A DNA stretch of 39,875 bases from Paenarthrobacter sp. PH39-S1 (GCF_030063245.1 NZ_JASISR010000011.1:1-39875), one strand, 5' to 3'; numbered from the stretch's first letter, positions 15,771 through 24,034 are shown. Translations and numbers: made by a program. The notes: a model not told the origin generated them from the letters alone.

Positions 15771-16694
15771 ATGCTGGGCGTTCTGCAGGGTTTTTCCGTC
15801 ATCTGGGTCGTCATCCTGGTGGGTTATCTGCTGGGCCGCGTCGACGTGCTCGGGCCGGACGGCGAGCGTATCCTCAGCCGTCTGGTGTTCTTCGTCGCCA
15901 CCCCGGCGCTGATGCTGCAGACGCTGAGCCACACGGATCTGCGCGCCGTTTTCTCCACGTCCCTGCTGGTGGCCGCGTTGAGCGCCTTTGCGGCGGCGCT
16001 GGTCTACCTGCTGGTGGCCGGCGTCGTCCTCAAGCGCCCGACCGGAACGGCGCTGGTCGGTGCGATGTCCGCGTCCTTGGTCAATGCCGCCTATCTCGGT
16101 ATTCCGATTGCGGTATATGTCCTCGGGGACGCCTCCTTCGCAGCTCCGGTGCTGATCTTCCAGTTGGCCTTCTACACCCCGCTCTTCGTGCTGCTGCTCG
16201 ACAACGCCGGTCGCCGGCGCCGCGCGTCATTGTGGACTTTCCTGGGCCAGATACCCAGGAACCCGGTGCTGATTGCCTCGCTGCTGGGACTGCTGATCGC
16301 CGCAGTCGGGTGGCAGCCCCCGAATCTGGTCATGCAGCCATTCATTGCGCTGGGCGGGGCGGCCGTGCCCGGCGCGCTGCTCGCCTTCGGGATTTCCCTT
16401 CATGGTTCAAGGCCCCTGCAGAACAGCGACGGCCGCACTGATGTCTTACTGGCCTCCGCGGTCAAGCTGGCGCTGCAGCCGGCCGTCGCATTTTTCCTGG
16501 CCCGCTACCTGCTGGATCTTCGCGGACACGCCCTATTTGCCGCCGTCGTACTGGCCCCTTTACCCACGGCACAGAACGTCTTTATTGTTGCCTCCCGCTA
16601 TAAATCGGGCGTGGCGGTGGCCAAGGACACCGTGCTGCTGACCACCGCCGTCGGGGTCCCGATTCTGGTCCTGGTTTCCGCCCTGCTGGCCTAA
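15771..16694 (+). CDS. AEC family transporter (auxin efflux carrier fold)
   Basis: A 307-residue protein with about ten transmembrane segments. It begins VLQGFSVIWVVILVGYLLGR and has the conserved FFVATPALMLQTLS and AYLGIPIAVYVLG blocks in helices two and four. Relatives carry malate, malonate or other organic anions; the substrate here is open. The ATG at 15771 follows AAGGCG. The end is odd: the last codons and the stop are duplicated directly as a 23-24-nt tandem repeat (16674-16720). Confidence 0.9.
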   Translation: MLGVLQGFSVIWVVILVGYLLGRVDVLGPDGERILSRLVFFVATPALMLQTLSHTDLRAVFSTSLLVAALSAFAAALVYLLVAGVVLKRPTGTALVGAMSASLVNAAYLGIPIAVYVLGDASFAAPVLIFQLAFYTPLFVLLLDNAGRRRRASLWTFLGQIPRNPVLIASLLGLLIAAVGWQPPNLVMQPFIALGGAAVPGALLAFGISLHGSRPLQNSDGRTDVLLASAVKLALQPAVAFFLARYLLDLRGHALFAAVVLAPLPTAQNVFIVASRYKSGVAVAKDTVLLTTAVGVPILVLVSALLA

Positions 16695-16720
16695 GACGTT
16701 TCCGCCCTGCTGGCCTAAGA
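16674..16720. repeat. Tandem duplication spanning the AEC stop codon
   Basis: The unit GTTTCCGCCCTGCTGGCC plus TAAGA occurs at 16674-16696 and again, identical, at 16698-16720, separated by one C. The first copy encodes VSALLA and the TAA stop; the second lies in the 3' untranslated region. Exact identity suggests a recent slippage event. Confidence 0.9.
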
Positions 16721-16792
16721 GGCACCCCTCCGCCGTCCGGTCACGTCCTCAGTCTGCAGTGCGGTGACAGCAGAACGCGCCGAAGCAGCGGG

Positions 16793-16805
16793 TATCGTGG
16801 ACACA
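16793..16805 (+). promoter_or_regulatory. Leaderless-type promoter of the membrane-anchored hypothetical
   Basis: TATCGT at 16793-16798 is followed by 7 nt and GTG 16806. This spacing matches a leaderless transcript and favours GTG 16806 over GTG 16764. Confidence 0.5.
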
Positions 16806-17792
16806 GTGAAAAACGGCACCAGACTCATGAGGATCGCGGCCGGCTGGCTGCTGGGACTGATGCTGGCCGTGGCCGCCGCGATCATCACCATCACGATGGT
16901 AAATGCCAGCTATTTCGGTCCGCAACAGCCCGTGCGCGATTACCTCCAGGCCCTGCGCGATGGCGACGGAGCCAAGGCCTTGGGCCTGCTCAAGGCGACC
17001 GTACCCGCGGGCAACCCCGCGGTACTGGACGGCAGCGGACTCAAGAGCGCGGCTGCGGCCATCGAGGACCTGCAGATCGGGGACCCTCAGGAGCAGGCAG
17101 ACGGCCGGGTCAAAGTCCCCGCCAGCTACAAAATCGACGGAGCCGACCACAGCACCGAGTTCCTGCTGGAACCGGCCGGCAACCGGTGGCTCTTCTTCAG
17201 CACCTGGACGTTTGTTCCTGCTCCGCTGCCAACCATCGATGTTTCCGTCGTGAATGAAACGACCGCCTCACTGAACGGCGTAGGGGTCACCATGCCGTCG
17301 GGCCGGAGCACTTTTTCGGTCCTGTACCCGGGGCAGTACAAGGCCTCATTTCAGAGCGGACTATTCCAGGCCCCGTCGGTCACCACCGCCGTGACTTCGG
17401 CAGGGGACAAGCCCGCCGCCGTCGAGCTGAACACGGCGCCGTCGCCGAAACTCATGGCCGATGTCAACAGCCAGCTCCACCAGTATCTGGACGGTTGCGC
17501 CAAACAACAGGTGCTGCTTCCCGCCGGCTGCCCGTTCAGCAATCATTCGGACAACCGGATTGTCACCCCGGTGGTCTGGAGCATCGAAAGTTATCCAACG
17601 GTCGGGATCTCCGCCTACGGTGGGGAATGGGTGATCGCTCCACTGACCGTCAAGGCGCAGGTGAGCTACCAGGAACAGCAGCTGTACACGGGCGCGGTGG
17701 TACCGGTGGAAGAGGCGCAGAGCTTCGGCTTCACCGCCAAATTGGATACCGGCGGCGGGAGCGTCACCGTCACCCCCGTCGTGGATTATTGA
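16806..17792 (+). CDS. Hypothetical membrane-anchored protein
   Basis: A 328-residue protein with one N-terminal hydrophobic helix (AAGWLLGLMLAVAAAIITIT, about residues 11-30); the rest is probably outside the membrane. After the helix, a QPVRDYLQALRDGDGAKALG segment resembles the start of NTF2-like/DUF4878-type domains that sit under membrane anchors. There follow beta-rich parts, with two Cys (CAKQQ, AGCPF) that could form a disulfide. I recall similar proteins in Arthrobacter but no known function. It could be a cell-envelope protein. Confidence 0.75.
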   Translation: MKNGTRLMRIAAGWLLGLMLAVAAAIITITMVNASYFGPQQPVRDYLQALRDGDGAKALGLLKATVPAGNPAVLDGSGLKSAAAAIEDLQIGDPQEQADGRVKVPASYKIDGADHSTEFLLEPAGNRWLFFSTWTFVPAPLPTIDVSVVNETTASLNGVGVTMPSGRSTFSVLYPGQYKASFQSGLFQAPSVTTAVTSAGDKPAAVELNTAPSPKLMADVNSQLHQYLDGCAKQQVLLPAGCPFSNHSDNRIVTPVVWSIESYPTVGISAYGGEWVIAPLTVKAQVSYQEQQLYTGAVVPVEEAQSFGFTAKLDTGGGSVTVTPVVDY

Positions 17793-17840
17793 CCACAAGC
17801 GTTAGCGGGATGGCCACCCCGCGGGACACGGGCGCGCGTT

Positions 17841-18770
17841 TTAACCTGCCATCAGCGTCGGGCGGCGCGTCCGGGTCGGTCTTCGGGCGCGCAGCGCGAG
17901 CTGCACCCTTTCCGCGACCCGCTGCGGTCGGTACAGGACATCAGGGTACTGGATCCGCAGCAGCACATGGCCGGAGATGCCGGCAGCCGCGTCACGCCAT
18001 GGGGCAGACGCGAATTGCCCGGCCGGCGGCCGGCGCTCCAATCCGACGATCTCCGCGACGAGATAACCGTCGATCAGAAAGTGCACCACGCCCACACCGT
18101 GGACCCAGCTTTGGGCCTGAACCTCGAATCCGAACCGCCGGAACAGGATTCTGGCCAGCGTTTCCCACGGCGAATCGGCCCCCTCCTCCACCAGATCCAG
18201 CGCGGTTCGGGCCTTCCCATCACGACTTGCCGGGAGATGTCGACGCAGAACCTCCGGATCCACAAGTCCTTGATTCACCGCCGATTCCACCATGACCACG
18301 GACTCCGGTATGGGCAGGCAGAAAAGCGCATGGATCAGCACGTCTTCCAGCGCGGCCACCGGCGCACCAGTAACGGGGCACGACAGCGGTGCCGCGTGCA
18401 GCACGGTGCGCGGTTCAGGCAACGGAACGGGGTGCGGCCCGGCCCGGGGTGCGGAGTACAGGACCGGTTGCGGCCCCGTTTCCGGACCGCGGAGACCGTT
18501 GCCGACAGCAAGATGTATAAGGCAAGGCTCCGCCACCACCCACAGCCCATACTGCCCGGCGGCGGAGGCACAGGTCAGCACGCCGCGGTGGCGCAGCGCC
18601 TGCACGAACGCGGCGGGGGCGCCGGGAACCGCCAAAATCCCCCGCTCCCGTGTCTGCACCTGCTTCCCCGCGACCGCCCGGGCCAGCTGTGCCGTCGTGA
18701 AACCGCGCTGCACAAGGGCTTCCGTCCGTGCCGCCCCACCAAGGCTCCGCAGAACCTGCTCAACATCCAT
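17841..18770 (-). CDS. AbiEi-N / DUF559-like protein with degenerate nuclease motifs
   Basis: A 309-residue protein built like the abundant actinobacterial proteins with an AbiEi-type winged-helix N-terminus and a Vsr/DUF559-like nuclease C-terminus. The N-terminal part MDVEQVLRSLGGAARTEALV with QRGFTTAQLARAV fits the winged helix, and RERGILAVPGAPAAF the domain end. In the C-terminal part the usual GRVDFLIDG and EVDGxxFH motifs read GVVHFLIDG and EIVGLERR (about residues 235-255), so the metal-binding Asp residues appear replaced. It is probably catalytically dead or diverged. Start choice among ATG 18770, ATG 18782 and TTG 18794 is uncertain. Confidence 0.7.
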   Translation of the reverse strand: MDVEQVLRSLGGAARTEALVQRGFTTAQLARAVAGKQVQTRERGILAVPGAPAAFVQALRHRGVLTCASAAGQYGLWVVAEPCLIHLAVGNGLRGPETGPQPVLYSAPRAGPHPVPLPEPRTVLHAAPLSCPVTGAPVAALEDVLIHALFCLPIPESVVMVESAVNQGLVDPEVLRRHLPASRDGKARTALDLVEEGADSPWETLARILFRRFGFEVQAQSWVHGVGVVHFLIDGYLVAEIVGLERRPPAGQFASAPWRDAAAGISGHVLLRIQYPDVLYRPQRVAERVQLALRARRPTRTRRPTLMAG

Positions 18771-18879
18771 GCCGACAAGCATTCCAAGCCGCAACGCGGA
18801 GCGGCAGCATCGCCCGCCATTATGTGCCCGGCTGCGCCACCGGGGCAGGGTGTGGAGAGAGGATGACCGGATATTGGGC

Positions 18880-18981
18880 TATGCGACCCTATCGGCAATG
18901 TGCAACCCTCTTGGCAATGCGCGACCTTCTCGGCGAGGCACCGACCGGGCGATGCACCGAACGGGCATGCACCGAACGGGC
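18880..18981. repeat. Short tandem repeats
   Basis: Three degenerate 18-19-nt units (18880-18897, 18898-18916, 18917-18935, pattern ATGYGCRACCYTCTYGGC) are followed by two identical 15-nt units, ATGCACCGAACGGGC at 18952-18966 and 18967-18981. They fill the space between the DUF559-like start and the end of the NHL gene. No function is evident. Confidence 0.75.
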
Positions 18982-19000
18982 ATGGCGTCGCAGCGAGCCC

Positions 19001-21016
19001 TTAGTCCATTCCGAGCAGATCAAGCGTCAGCCCGGTGTCGCCGGAGGCGTCCAGCAGTACCGGAATGCCCCAATCCTGCTGGTACAGGTGGCAGGCTGCG
19101 TGGTCTGGGATCTGTCCGTCGGCCGTTTCCGGGCCGTCGCAGGCCGCCGCCCGAGCTGTGATATGCAGGACCCCCTCAGGGACGTCGGCTGAAAGTGTCA
19201 GCGTACGGTGCAGACCAATCGAAGTGCCGCCGCCCGCCGTTAGCAGATCAGGCGGTGTGGAGGAGACCTTCAGCTGCGTCGGGTCGCCCCAGCGGTCGTC
19301 CAGCTTCTGTCCCGTCGGTGCGGAAAAGCGCACCTGCAGGGCCAGCGCGCCGGGTGCCACCGGCGTCTTGGGACGCTGCGTCTGCGCGGCACCCTCGTCG
19401 ACCTGCTGGGCTTCCTTGGGGACCGGCAACCGGACCAGCTGGTGCCGGTTGGCTTCCACCACAATCAGCAGCGGGATGTCGCCGCTGCTGTCGAGCAGCA
19501 CATCGGAAGGCTCTGCGAGCCCGCGGGCAAGGGTGCTCAGTGTCCCGGCGACCGGGTCGAAACGCCGGACAGCGCCGTTGTAGGTGTCCGCGACGGCGAC
19601 CGAACCGTCCGGGAGCACGGTGACGCCCAGCGGGTGCTGCAGGCGTGCCTGCTCCGCGGCTCCGTCTCGGAAGCCGAAGTCGAAGAGTCCGGTGCCGACG
19701 GCGGTTTCCACCGCGACCTCCCCTGCGGCACCTTCCCAACCAGGTCGCACTTTCGGCACGTTAGCGGGCTCATTCGTGCCGGTGCTGCTACCTAGTTGCG
19801 CGGGGGGCGGAGTCGCGAACCGCAGCACCCGCAGCGCGGACGTTTCCGAATCGGCCACCCAAATGCTGCCATCCGGTGCCTCCGCGAGGCCGGACGGCTG
19901 AGCAAACCAGGCCTGACCGGCAGGGCCGTCCAGCAGCCCCTCCAGACCGTTGCCCGCCACGATGGTCACCTGGCCGGTCGCCGGGTCGAAACCAAAGATC
20001 TGATGCACGCCGGCCATCGCCACGGCTACACGGTTAAGCGCCGCCGACCAGACAACGTCCCAGGGGGATGACAGCGCGACCTCCAGCGGACACAAGCCCA
20101 GATCGCCGCCCGTCAGTGCGGCGCCGTCGTCGTCCACGCGGGCCGGGCCGCCCTCCAGCAACCGCTGCACACCGTTTCCGGCCAGCGTCCGCACGGATCC
20201 GTCACTCAGCCGCACGCCGCGCAATCGGTGGTTCACGGAATCGGCGATCACCACGTCGTACCCGGCCTGGGCGGCGACCGCATCCGGGAGCAGCGTCAGG
20301 CCCTGCGGCTCATTGAACTGCGCGGTCTCGGCCGTGCCGTCGGCATGCCCCTTCACGCCGCAGCCGATGGTCCGCCGCACGCTCTGCAGGTCCGGGCCGA
20401 GCTCCACCAGCCGGTGATGTCCGGTATCGGAGACCAGGAATCGGCCATTGGGCAGCGGGAGGACCTTGCCGGGGAAGCGCAGGGCGCCCGACGTCGGCGC
20501 CGGGGCAACGTACGGGCCGTCGCCACGGTGCAGCGTGCCCTTGGCCTCATGCTCCGCGATCAGCTCCGGAATCAGCGTCGCCAACCCGGCCGCGTGTCCC
20601 TCACCGGAAAGATGCGCCACGATGTAGCCCTCCGGATCGATGACCACCAAGGTGGGCCAGGCGCGGGCAGCGTAGGCCTGCCAAGTGAGCAGCTCCGGAT
20701 CATCGAGCACGGGGTGGCGGATTTCATAGCGTTCGACGGCGGCGGCGAGGGCCACCGGGTCGGCCTCATGTTCAAATTTGGGCGAGTGAACACCAACGGT
20801 GACCAGCACGTCGGAGTATTCCTGCTCCAGCGGCCGCAGCTCGTCGATTACGTGCAGGCAATTGATGCAGCAAAACGTCCAGAAATCCAGCAGCACGATC
20901 TTGCCGCGCAGCTGCTCCAGCCCGAGTGTTTTTCCGCCGGTATTCAGCCAGCCGCGGCCCTGCAGCTCGGAGGCCCTGATTCTCAGGTGCGGTGCGGTTC
21001 CTACTGGTGCATCCAC
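19001..21016 (-). CDS. NHL-repeat thioredoxin-like protein (NHLRC2-like)
   Basis: A 671-residue protein. Residues 1-150 are a thioredoxin/TlpA-like domain with FWTFCCINCLH; the redox pair is Cys50-Ile-Asn-Cys53. Residues 165-520 hold NHL beta-propeller repeats (LVSDTGHHRLVEL, VIADSVNHRLRGV, WVADSETSALRVL, VADTYNGAVRRF). A C-terminal beta domain of about 130 residues follows. There is no signal peptide, so it is presumably cytoplasmic. GTG 21016 shares one base with the TAG of the upstream CopD-CtaG gene, so the two are translationally coupled, suggesting a role linked to cytochrome oxidase or copper handling (inference). Between two blades, residues about 406-428 are encoded by a degraded copy of the dispersed palindrome. 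Confidence 0.88.
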   Translation of the reverse strand: MDAPVGTAPHLRIRASELQGRGWLNTGGKTLGLEQLRGKIVLLDFWTFCCINCLHVIDELRPLEQEYSDVLVTVGVHSPKFEHEADPVALAAAVERYEIRHPVLDDPELLTWQAYAARAWPTLVVIDPEGYIVAHLSGEGHAAGLATLIPELIAEHEAKGTLHRGDGPYVAPAPTSGALRFPGKVLPLPNGRFLVSDTGHHRLVELGPDLQSVRRTIGCGVKGHADGTAETAQFNEPQGLTLLPDAVAAQAGYDVVIADSVNHRLRGVRLSDGSVRTLAGNGVQRLLEGGPARVDDDGAALTGGDLGLCPLEVALSSPWDVVWSAALNRVAVAMAGVHQIFGFDPATGQVTIVAGNGLEGLLDGPAGQAWFAQPSGLAEAPDGSIWVADSETSALRVLRFATPPPAQLGSSTGTNEPANVPKVRPGWEGAAGEVAVETAVGTGLFDFGFRDGAAEQARLQHPLGVTVLPDGSVAVADTYNGAVRRFDPVAGTLSTLARGLAEPSDVLLDSSGDIPLLIVVEANRHQLVRLPVPKEAQQVDEGAAQTQRPKTPVAPGALALQVRFSAPTGQKLDDRWGDPTQLKVSSTPPDLLTAGGGTSIGLHRTLTLSADVPEGVLHITARAAACDGPETADGQIPDHAACHLYQQDWGIPVLLDASGDTGLTLDLLGMD
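19733..19800. repeat. Dispersed palindrome copy 3, degraded and inside a coding sequence
   Basis: The left arm at 19733-19760 contains CCCAACCAGGTCGCA (13 of 15 identical to the family core). The right arm at 19775-19800 is, on the minus strand, CAACTAGGTAGCAGCACC, identical to copy 2. The arms pair at about 19 of 28 positions, with a perfect 7-bp inner stem. Overall size (68 nt) matches the two perfect copies (66 nt). The open frame of the NHL protein runs straight through it. Confidence 0.75.
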
Positions 21017-23160
21017 TATCGTTGTTCTCCCTGCTTGGCGTCGTGCACGCTACTGTCCCGGTGGGCCAGCCCGGCAAACATATCGTTGTAAGCACTCAGG
21101 TCTGCGTCATTATTCCGGTCCGCCGCACGGTCCTTGCGTTTGGTCTCGCGCTCATCCGATCGGGACCACATCACCGCAACGCCCAGGGCGACCAGCAGCG
21201 TGGGCACCTCACCGATTCCCCAGGCGATGGCTCCGGCGGCCTGCTGATCGGCAATCGCGGAGGCACCCCAGTTGCGACCCATGTTCCCGAAGTAGTCCCC
21301 GGCCAACAAGGCCGTGGAGCTCATCAGCGTCACACCGAAGAATGCGTGGAAGGCCATGGTGGCCAGGAGCAGCAACAGGCGCAGCGGGTAGGGGGCCCGG
21401 CGGGGCAGCGGATCGATGCCGATCATGGTCAGTATGAAGACGTAACCGGTCAGGGTGAAGTGCAGAATCATCAGCTCGTGTCCGATGTGGTCCCGCATGG
21501 CGTAGCCGAAGGCGCCCGAGTAGTAGAAAAGCACGAGGCTGCCGGCAAAGTTGGCTGCCGCGAAAAGCGGGTGAGTTACGAGCTTCGAGAACCTGGAGTG
21601 GACAATCACCAGTATCCACTCGCGGGCGCCCCGGCTGCCATCGCCGCGCGGGACCAAGGTTTTCAGGGCCAGCGAGACGGGGGCTGCCAGCACCATAAAC
21701 AGGGGTGCCACCACCATCAGCGCCATGTGGTCCACCATGTGCGCGCTGAAGAGAACTCGGCCGTATACCGCGGGGCCGCCGGACGTGATGTAAACCAGCG
21801 ACGCCATGCCGATCAGCCAGCAGATCAACCGCGGCACGGGCCATTTGTCTCCGCGCCGGCGGAGCTTGAGCACCGCGGATACGTAGAACGCCGTACTGAC
21901 CAGCACAAAGGCTATCCAGAGCCAGTCCAGCCGCCACTGGCTGAACCAGCGGGAAAAAGTCAATTCCGGCGGCAACGGGTATCCGCTGAGGATGACCGCC
22001 GGGGTGGCGTCAGGGGCGAAGCTGGTGGGCTGCGGCGGAGCGGACCGGCTCAACGCCACCGCGATTCCACTGGTGGCTCCCATAATGATCAGCTCACCAA
22101 GGATCAGTTGCCAGAGCACCCGGGTGGCGGACAGCGCCTGCTTGCCGGACGTGCCGCTCTCCAGCCGGGGGATGATCCAGGACCGGTGCATGTAGCCGAT
22201 GCTGCCGAGCACGATGATGGCGACGGTTTTGGCCATGATCAGCTGGCCGTAGGAAGAGGAGAAGAGGGAGTCCCAGCTGGTCACGCGAATGGCCGCGTTG
22301 ATGACACCGGAGGCGAAAACGACGAAGAAACACGCCAGCGCCAGGGCGGAGAACCGTTTCAGTACCGGTGCGGTCAGCTGGCCCAGCTTGCCCGACACCG
22401 CGGCCAGCGCGATGATGCCGCCCACCCAGAGAGCAACTCCGATGATGTGCAGGAGCAGGGAATTCACCGCGCCCTCGTGGTCCGAGCCGCTCGAGGAGTG
22501 GCCGATCAGCGCCTGCGGCACGAGCCCGAGAAGGGCCAGCACCAGGGTCAGGCCCAATCCGGTCTGCGAACGGATTCCGAAACAAAGCGTCGTGACGACG
22601 GCGGCGAAGATGCAGATGGAGAGCCAGGCTTGGCCGGTGGGTTGGTCCGTCATGAAGTAGACCAACTGGTTCGAGTAATCGCCGGTTCCTGAAATCGGCA
22701 GGCCCGCGATGTCCGAATAGGTGAAGATAAGCACCGCCGCCGCGGAGATGGTCCAGAGGGCTCCGGCCCCGGCGGCCAGGGTCATGGCACGGGTAAAGGC
22801 GGGGTGCTCGGGCGCAGGAGGGTACGGCGCATCCCGGGTGCTCCGGGCGGCCCGTGCCGCGGGGCTGGACCGCGTGGGTTTGAGTTCCTTGGGCAGCAGC
22901 ACCACCGCGAAAATGAGCGCGCCAATTACCGCGGCAATCGAAAGGTTATGGATGGTCAGGGAAACCGGTAATCCCCACCGGGTCAAAGCCCCCGGATCCA
23001 CCAGTGCCTTGGCAGCGGCCGCGCCGGAAAAGATCAGGGCGATCACCAGGGCCAGCAGTGCGGCGCCGCCGCCGCCCAGCAGCCACATGCTTCGGATCCC
23101 CGCTGCGGCCGCTGAGCCATGCGTGGAAGGGGTTTTCTGGGGAGCGGTGGTTACTGGCAC
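21016..23160 (-). CDS. CopD-CtaG fusion: copper/cytochrome c oxidase assembly membrane protein
   Basis: A 714-residue polytopic membrane protein. The N-terminal half has CopD-like helices (RFSALALACFFVVFASGVIN, then a tryptophan-containing loop and MAKTVAIIVLGSIGYMHRSW). The C-terminal half is a caa3-type CtaG domain (FSAHMVDHMALMVVAPLFMV, AMRDHIGHELMILHF) with the conserved His residues expected to handle copper. This fused form is usual in actinobacteria and is thought to deliver copper to cytochrome c oxidase. GTG 23160 with GGAG 9 nt upstream is the likely start. The longer frame to 23307 would translate the 25-nt repeats and part of a palindrome. It is coupled by a one-base overlap to the NHL-thioredoxin gene. 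Confidence 0.9.
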   Translation of the reverse strand: MPVTTAPQKTPSTHGSAAAAGIRSMWLLGGGGAALLALVIALIFSGAAAAKALVDPGALTRWGLPVSLTIHNLSIAAVIGALIFAVVLLPKELKPTRSSPAARAARSTRDAPYPPAPEHPAFTRAMTLAAGAGALWTISAAAVLIFTYSDIAGLPISGTGDYSNQLVYFMTDQPTGQAWLSICIFAAVVTTLCFGIRSQTGLGLTLVLALLGLVPQALIGHSSSGSDHEGAVNSLLLHIIGVALWVGGIIALAAVSGKLGQLTAPVLKRFSALALACFFVVFASGVINAAIRVTSWDSLFSSSYGQLIMAKTVAIIVLGSIGYMHRSWIIPRLESGTSGKQALSATRVLWQLILGELIIMGATSGIAVALSRSAPPQPTSFAPDATPAVILSGYPLPPELTFSRWFSQWRLDWLWIAFVLVSTAFYVSAVLKLRRRGDKWPVPRLICWLIGMASLVYITSGGPAVYGRVLFSAHMVDHMALMVVAPLFMVLAAPVSLALKTLVPRGDGSRGAREWILVIVHSRFSKLVTHPLFAAANFAGSLVLFYYSGAFGYAMRDHIGHELMILHFTLTGYVFILTMIGIDPLPRRAPYPLRLLLLLATMAFHAFFGVTLMSSTALLAGDYFGNMGRNWGASAIADQQAAGAIAWGIGEVPTLLVALGVAVMWSRSDERETKRKDRAADRNNDADLSAYNDMFAGLAHRDSSVHDAKQGEQR

Positions 23161-23181
23161 ACATCCATTCTCCGGCACCCC

Positions 23182-23256
23182 CTTGGCTTGCGCGAATCCG
23201 CGCTCCCTTGCCTTACGCGAATCCGCGCTTGCTTGCCTTACGCGAACTAGCGCCGG
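23182..23256. repeat. Three tandem 25-nt repeats upstream of CopD-CtaG
   Basis: Units at 23182-23206, 23207-23231 and 23232-23256 share the core CGCGAATCCGCGC (third copy CGCGAACTAGCGC), preceded by CTTGSCTTR. Each core is itself a small palindrome. They begin 22 nt upstream of the GTG at 23160. They could be regulator binding sites or slippage products. Confidence 0.8.
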
Positions 23257-23282
23257 GGGAAGCCAGCCGCCGTCGGCTCCTT

Positions 23283-23348
23283 CCCAACTAGGTAGCAGCA
23301 CCTGCACTCAAACCACGTTATGAGTGCAGGTGCTGCTACCTAGTTGGG
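23283..23348. repeat. Dispersed palindrome copy 2 (28-10-28 hairpin)
   Basis: The left arm 23283-23310 (CCCAACTAGGTAGCAGCA, then an inner decamer) is the exact complement of 23321-23348. About five more outer positions can pair, including one wobble. The outer 18 nt equal copy 1, while the inner 10 nt differ (CCTGCACTCA here, GGTGCACCCA there) and yet pair perfectly in both. It lies downstream of hup and upstream of CopD-CtaG, so it may also separate their transcripts. Confidence 0.9.
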
Positions 23349-23430
23349 AGGGAAGAGTCCGCGTGACGGCGAAGGGCGGCCACCTTGCGGCAGCCACCCT
23401 CCGGCAATGCTTTACGAAACCATGCGAAGA

Positions 23431-23718
23431 CTACTTCTTGGTGGAGACGGCAGCCTTGAGCTTAGAGCCTGCGGTCAGCTTGACGCTGTGGCCGGCGGCG
23501 ATCTGGATGGCCTCGCCGGTCTGCGGGTTGCGGCCCGTGCGTGCGGCGCGGTCGGTGCGCTCAACGGCCAACCAACCCGGGATGGTGATCTTCTCGCCCG
23601 AGGCGACGGAACTCTCGAAAACCGAGAAAAGGGCGTCCAGCACAGCGTTCACTGCGGTCTGGCTGGTGTCAGCCTTGGCCGCGACCTCTGCAACCAATTC
23701 ACTACGATTCTTAGCCAT
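23431..23718 (-). CDS. hup: HU-family DNA-binding protein
   Basis: A 95-residue histone-like protein that bends and compacts DNA as a dimer. It starts MAKNRSELVAEVAAKADTSQ, and the arm region carries GRNPQTGEAIQI with the conserved Pro that wedges into DNA. It lacks the long Lys/Ala-rich C-terminal tail of mycobacterial HupB and ends KAAVSTKK. ATG 23718 with AGGAGG 6 nt upstream is decisive over the longer frame to 23772. It stands alone, separated from rpsN by about 380 nt. Confidence 0.95.
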   Translation of the reverse strand: MAKNRSELVAEVAAKADTSQTAVNAVLDALFSVFESSVASGEKITIPGWLAVERTDRAARTGRNPQTGEAIQIAAGHSVKLTAGSKLKAAVSTKK

Positions 23719-24034
23719 GTATGTCCTCCTGGACGTGGGATGGATGAAGCTTGCACGCCGGTTGCGTGCCAACCACTGTTAGCGAACATACCATTTCTGC
23801 CCCCGCGGACACGGTGATTTCCCCGGAATTTGGCCGATTTCAGCGATTTCCCGGATGTTTTGACGGAATTTCCGCTCAGAGCCAATCTTTTCCCGGCCGA
23901 TGCCGGGCGACGACGGCGGTTCGGTGCAGGACGCCGCAGGTCGACGGCGGCCCGGGTGCGGCCCCGCTGCCGACAACGGCAGCCCTCCGCCGTCGTCGTG
24001 CCTCCTGCCCACTCCCACCGCAGCCGGACAGGCA
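23719..24034. other. Intergenic region between hup and rpsN
   Basis: This holds the hup leader (about 50 nt, with the ribosome binding site) and then GC-rich sequence without a convincing gene. A long-range inverted repeat CGACGACGGCGG at 23908-23919 and its complement at 23987-23998 enclose a 67-nt loop with further GC hairpins; it may be a structured element or low-complexity sequence. Confidence 0.4.

Noticed and set aside
20992-22692. 566-codon plus-strand open frame opposite CopD-CtaG
   Set aside because: The product is hydrophilic low-complexity sequence, while the minus-strand frame encodes clear membrane helices.
23182-23256. 25-nt repeats as a CRISPR array
   Set aside because: The units are directly tandem with no spacers, only three copies, and no cas genes are in the window.
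23161-23307. N-terminal extension of CopD-CtaG to 23307
   Set aside because: It would translate the tandem repeats and half of a palindrome into charged, low-complexity sequence. A good start (GTG 23160 with GGAG) directly precedes the first helix.
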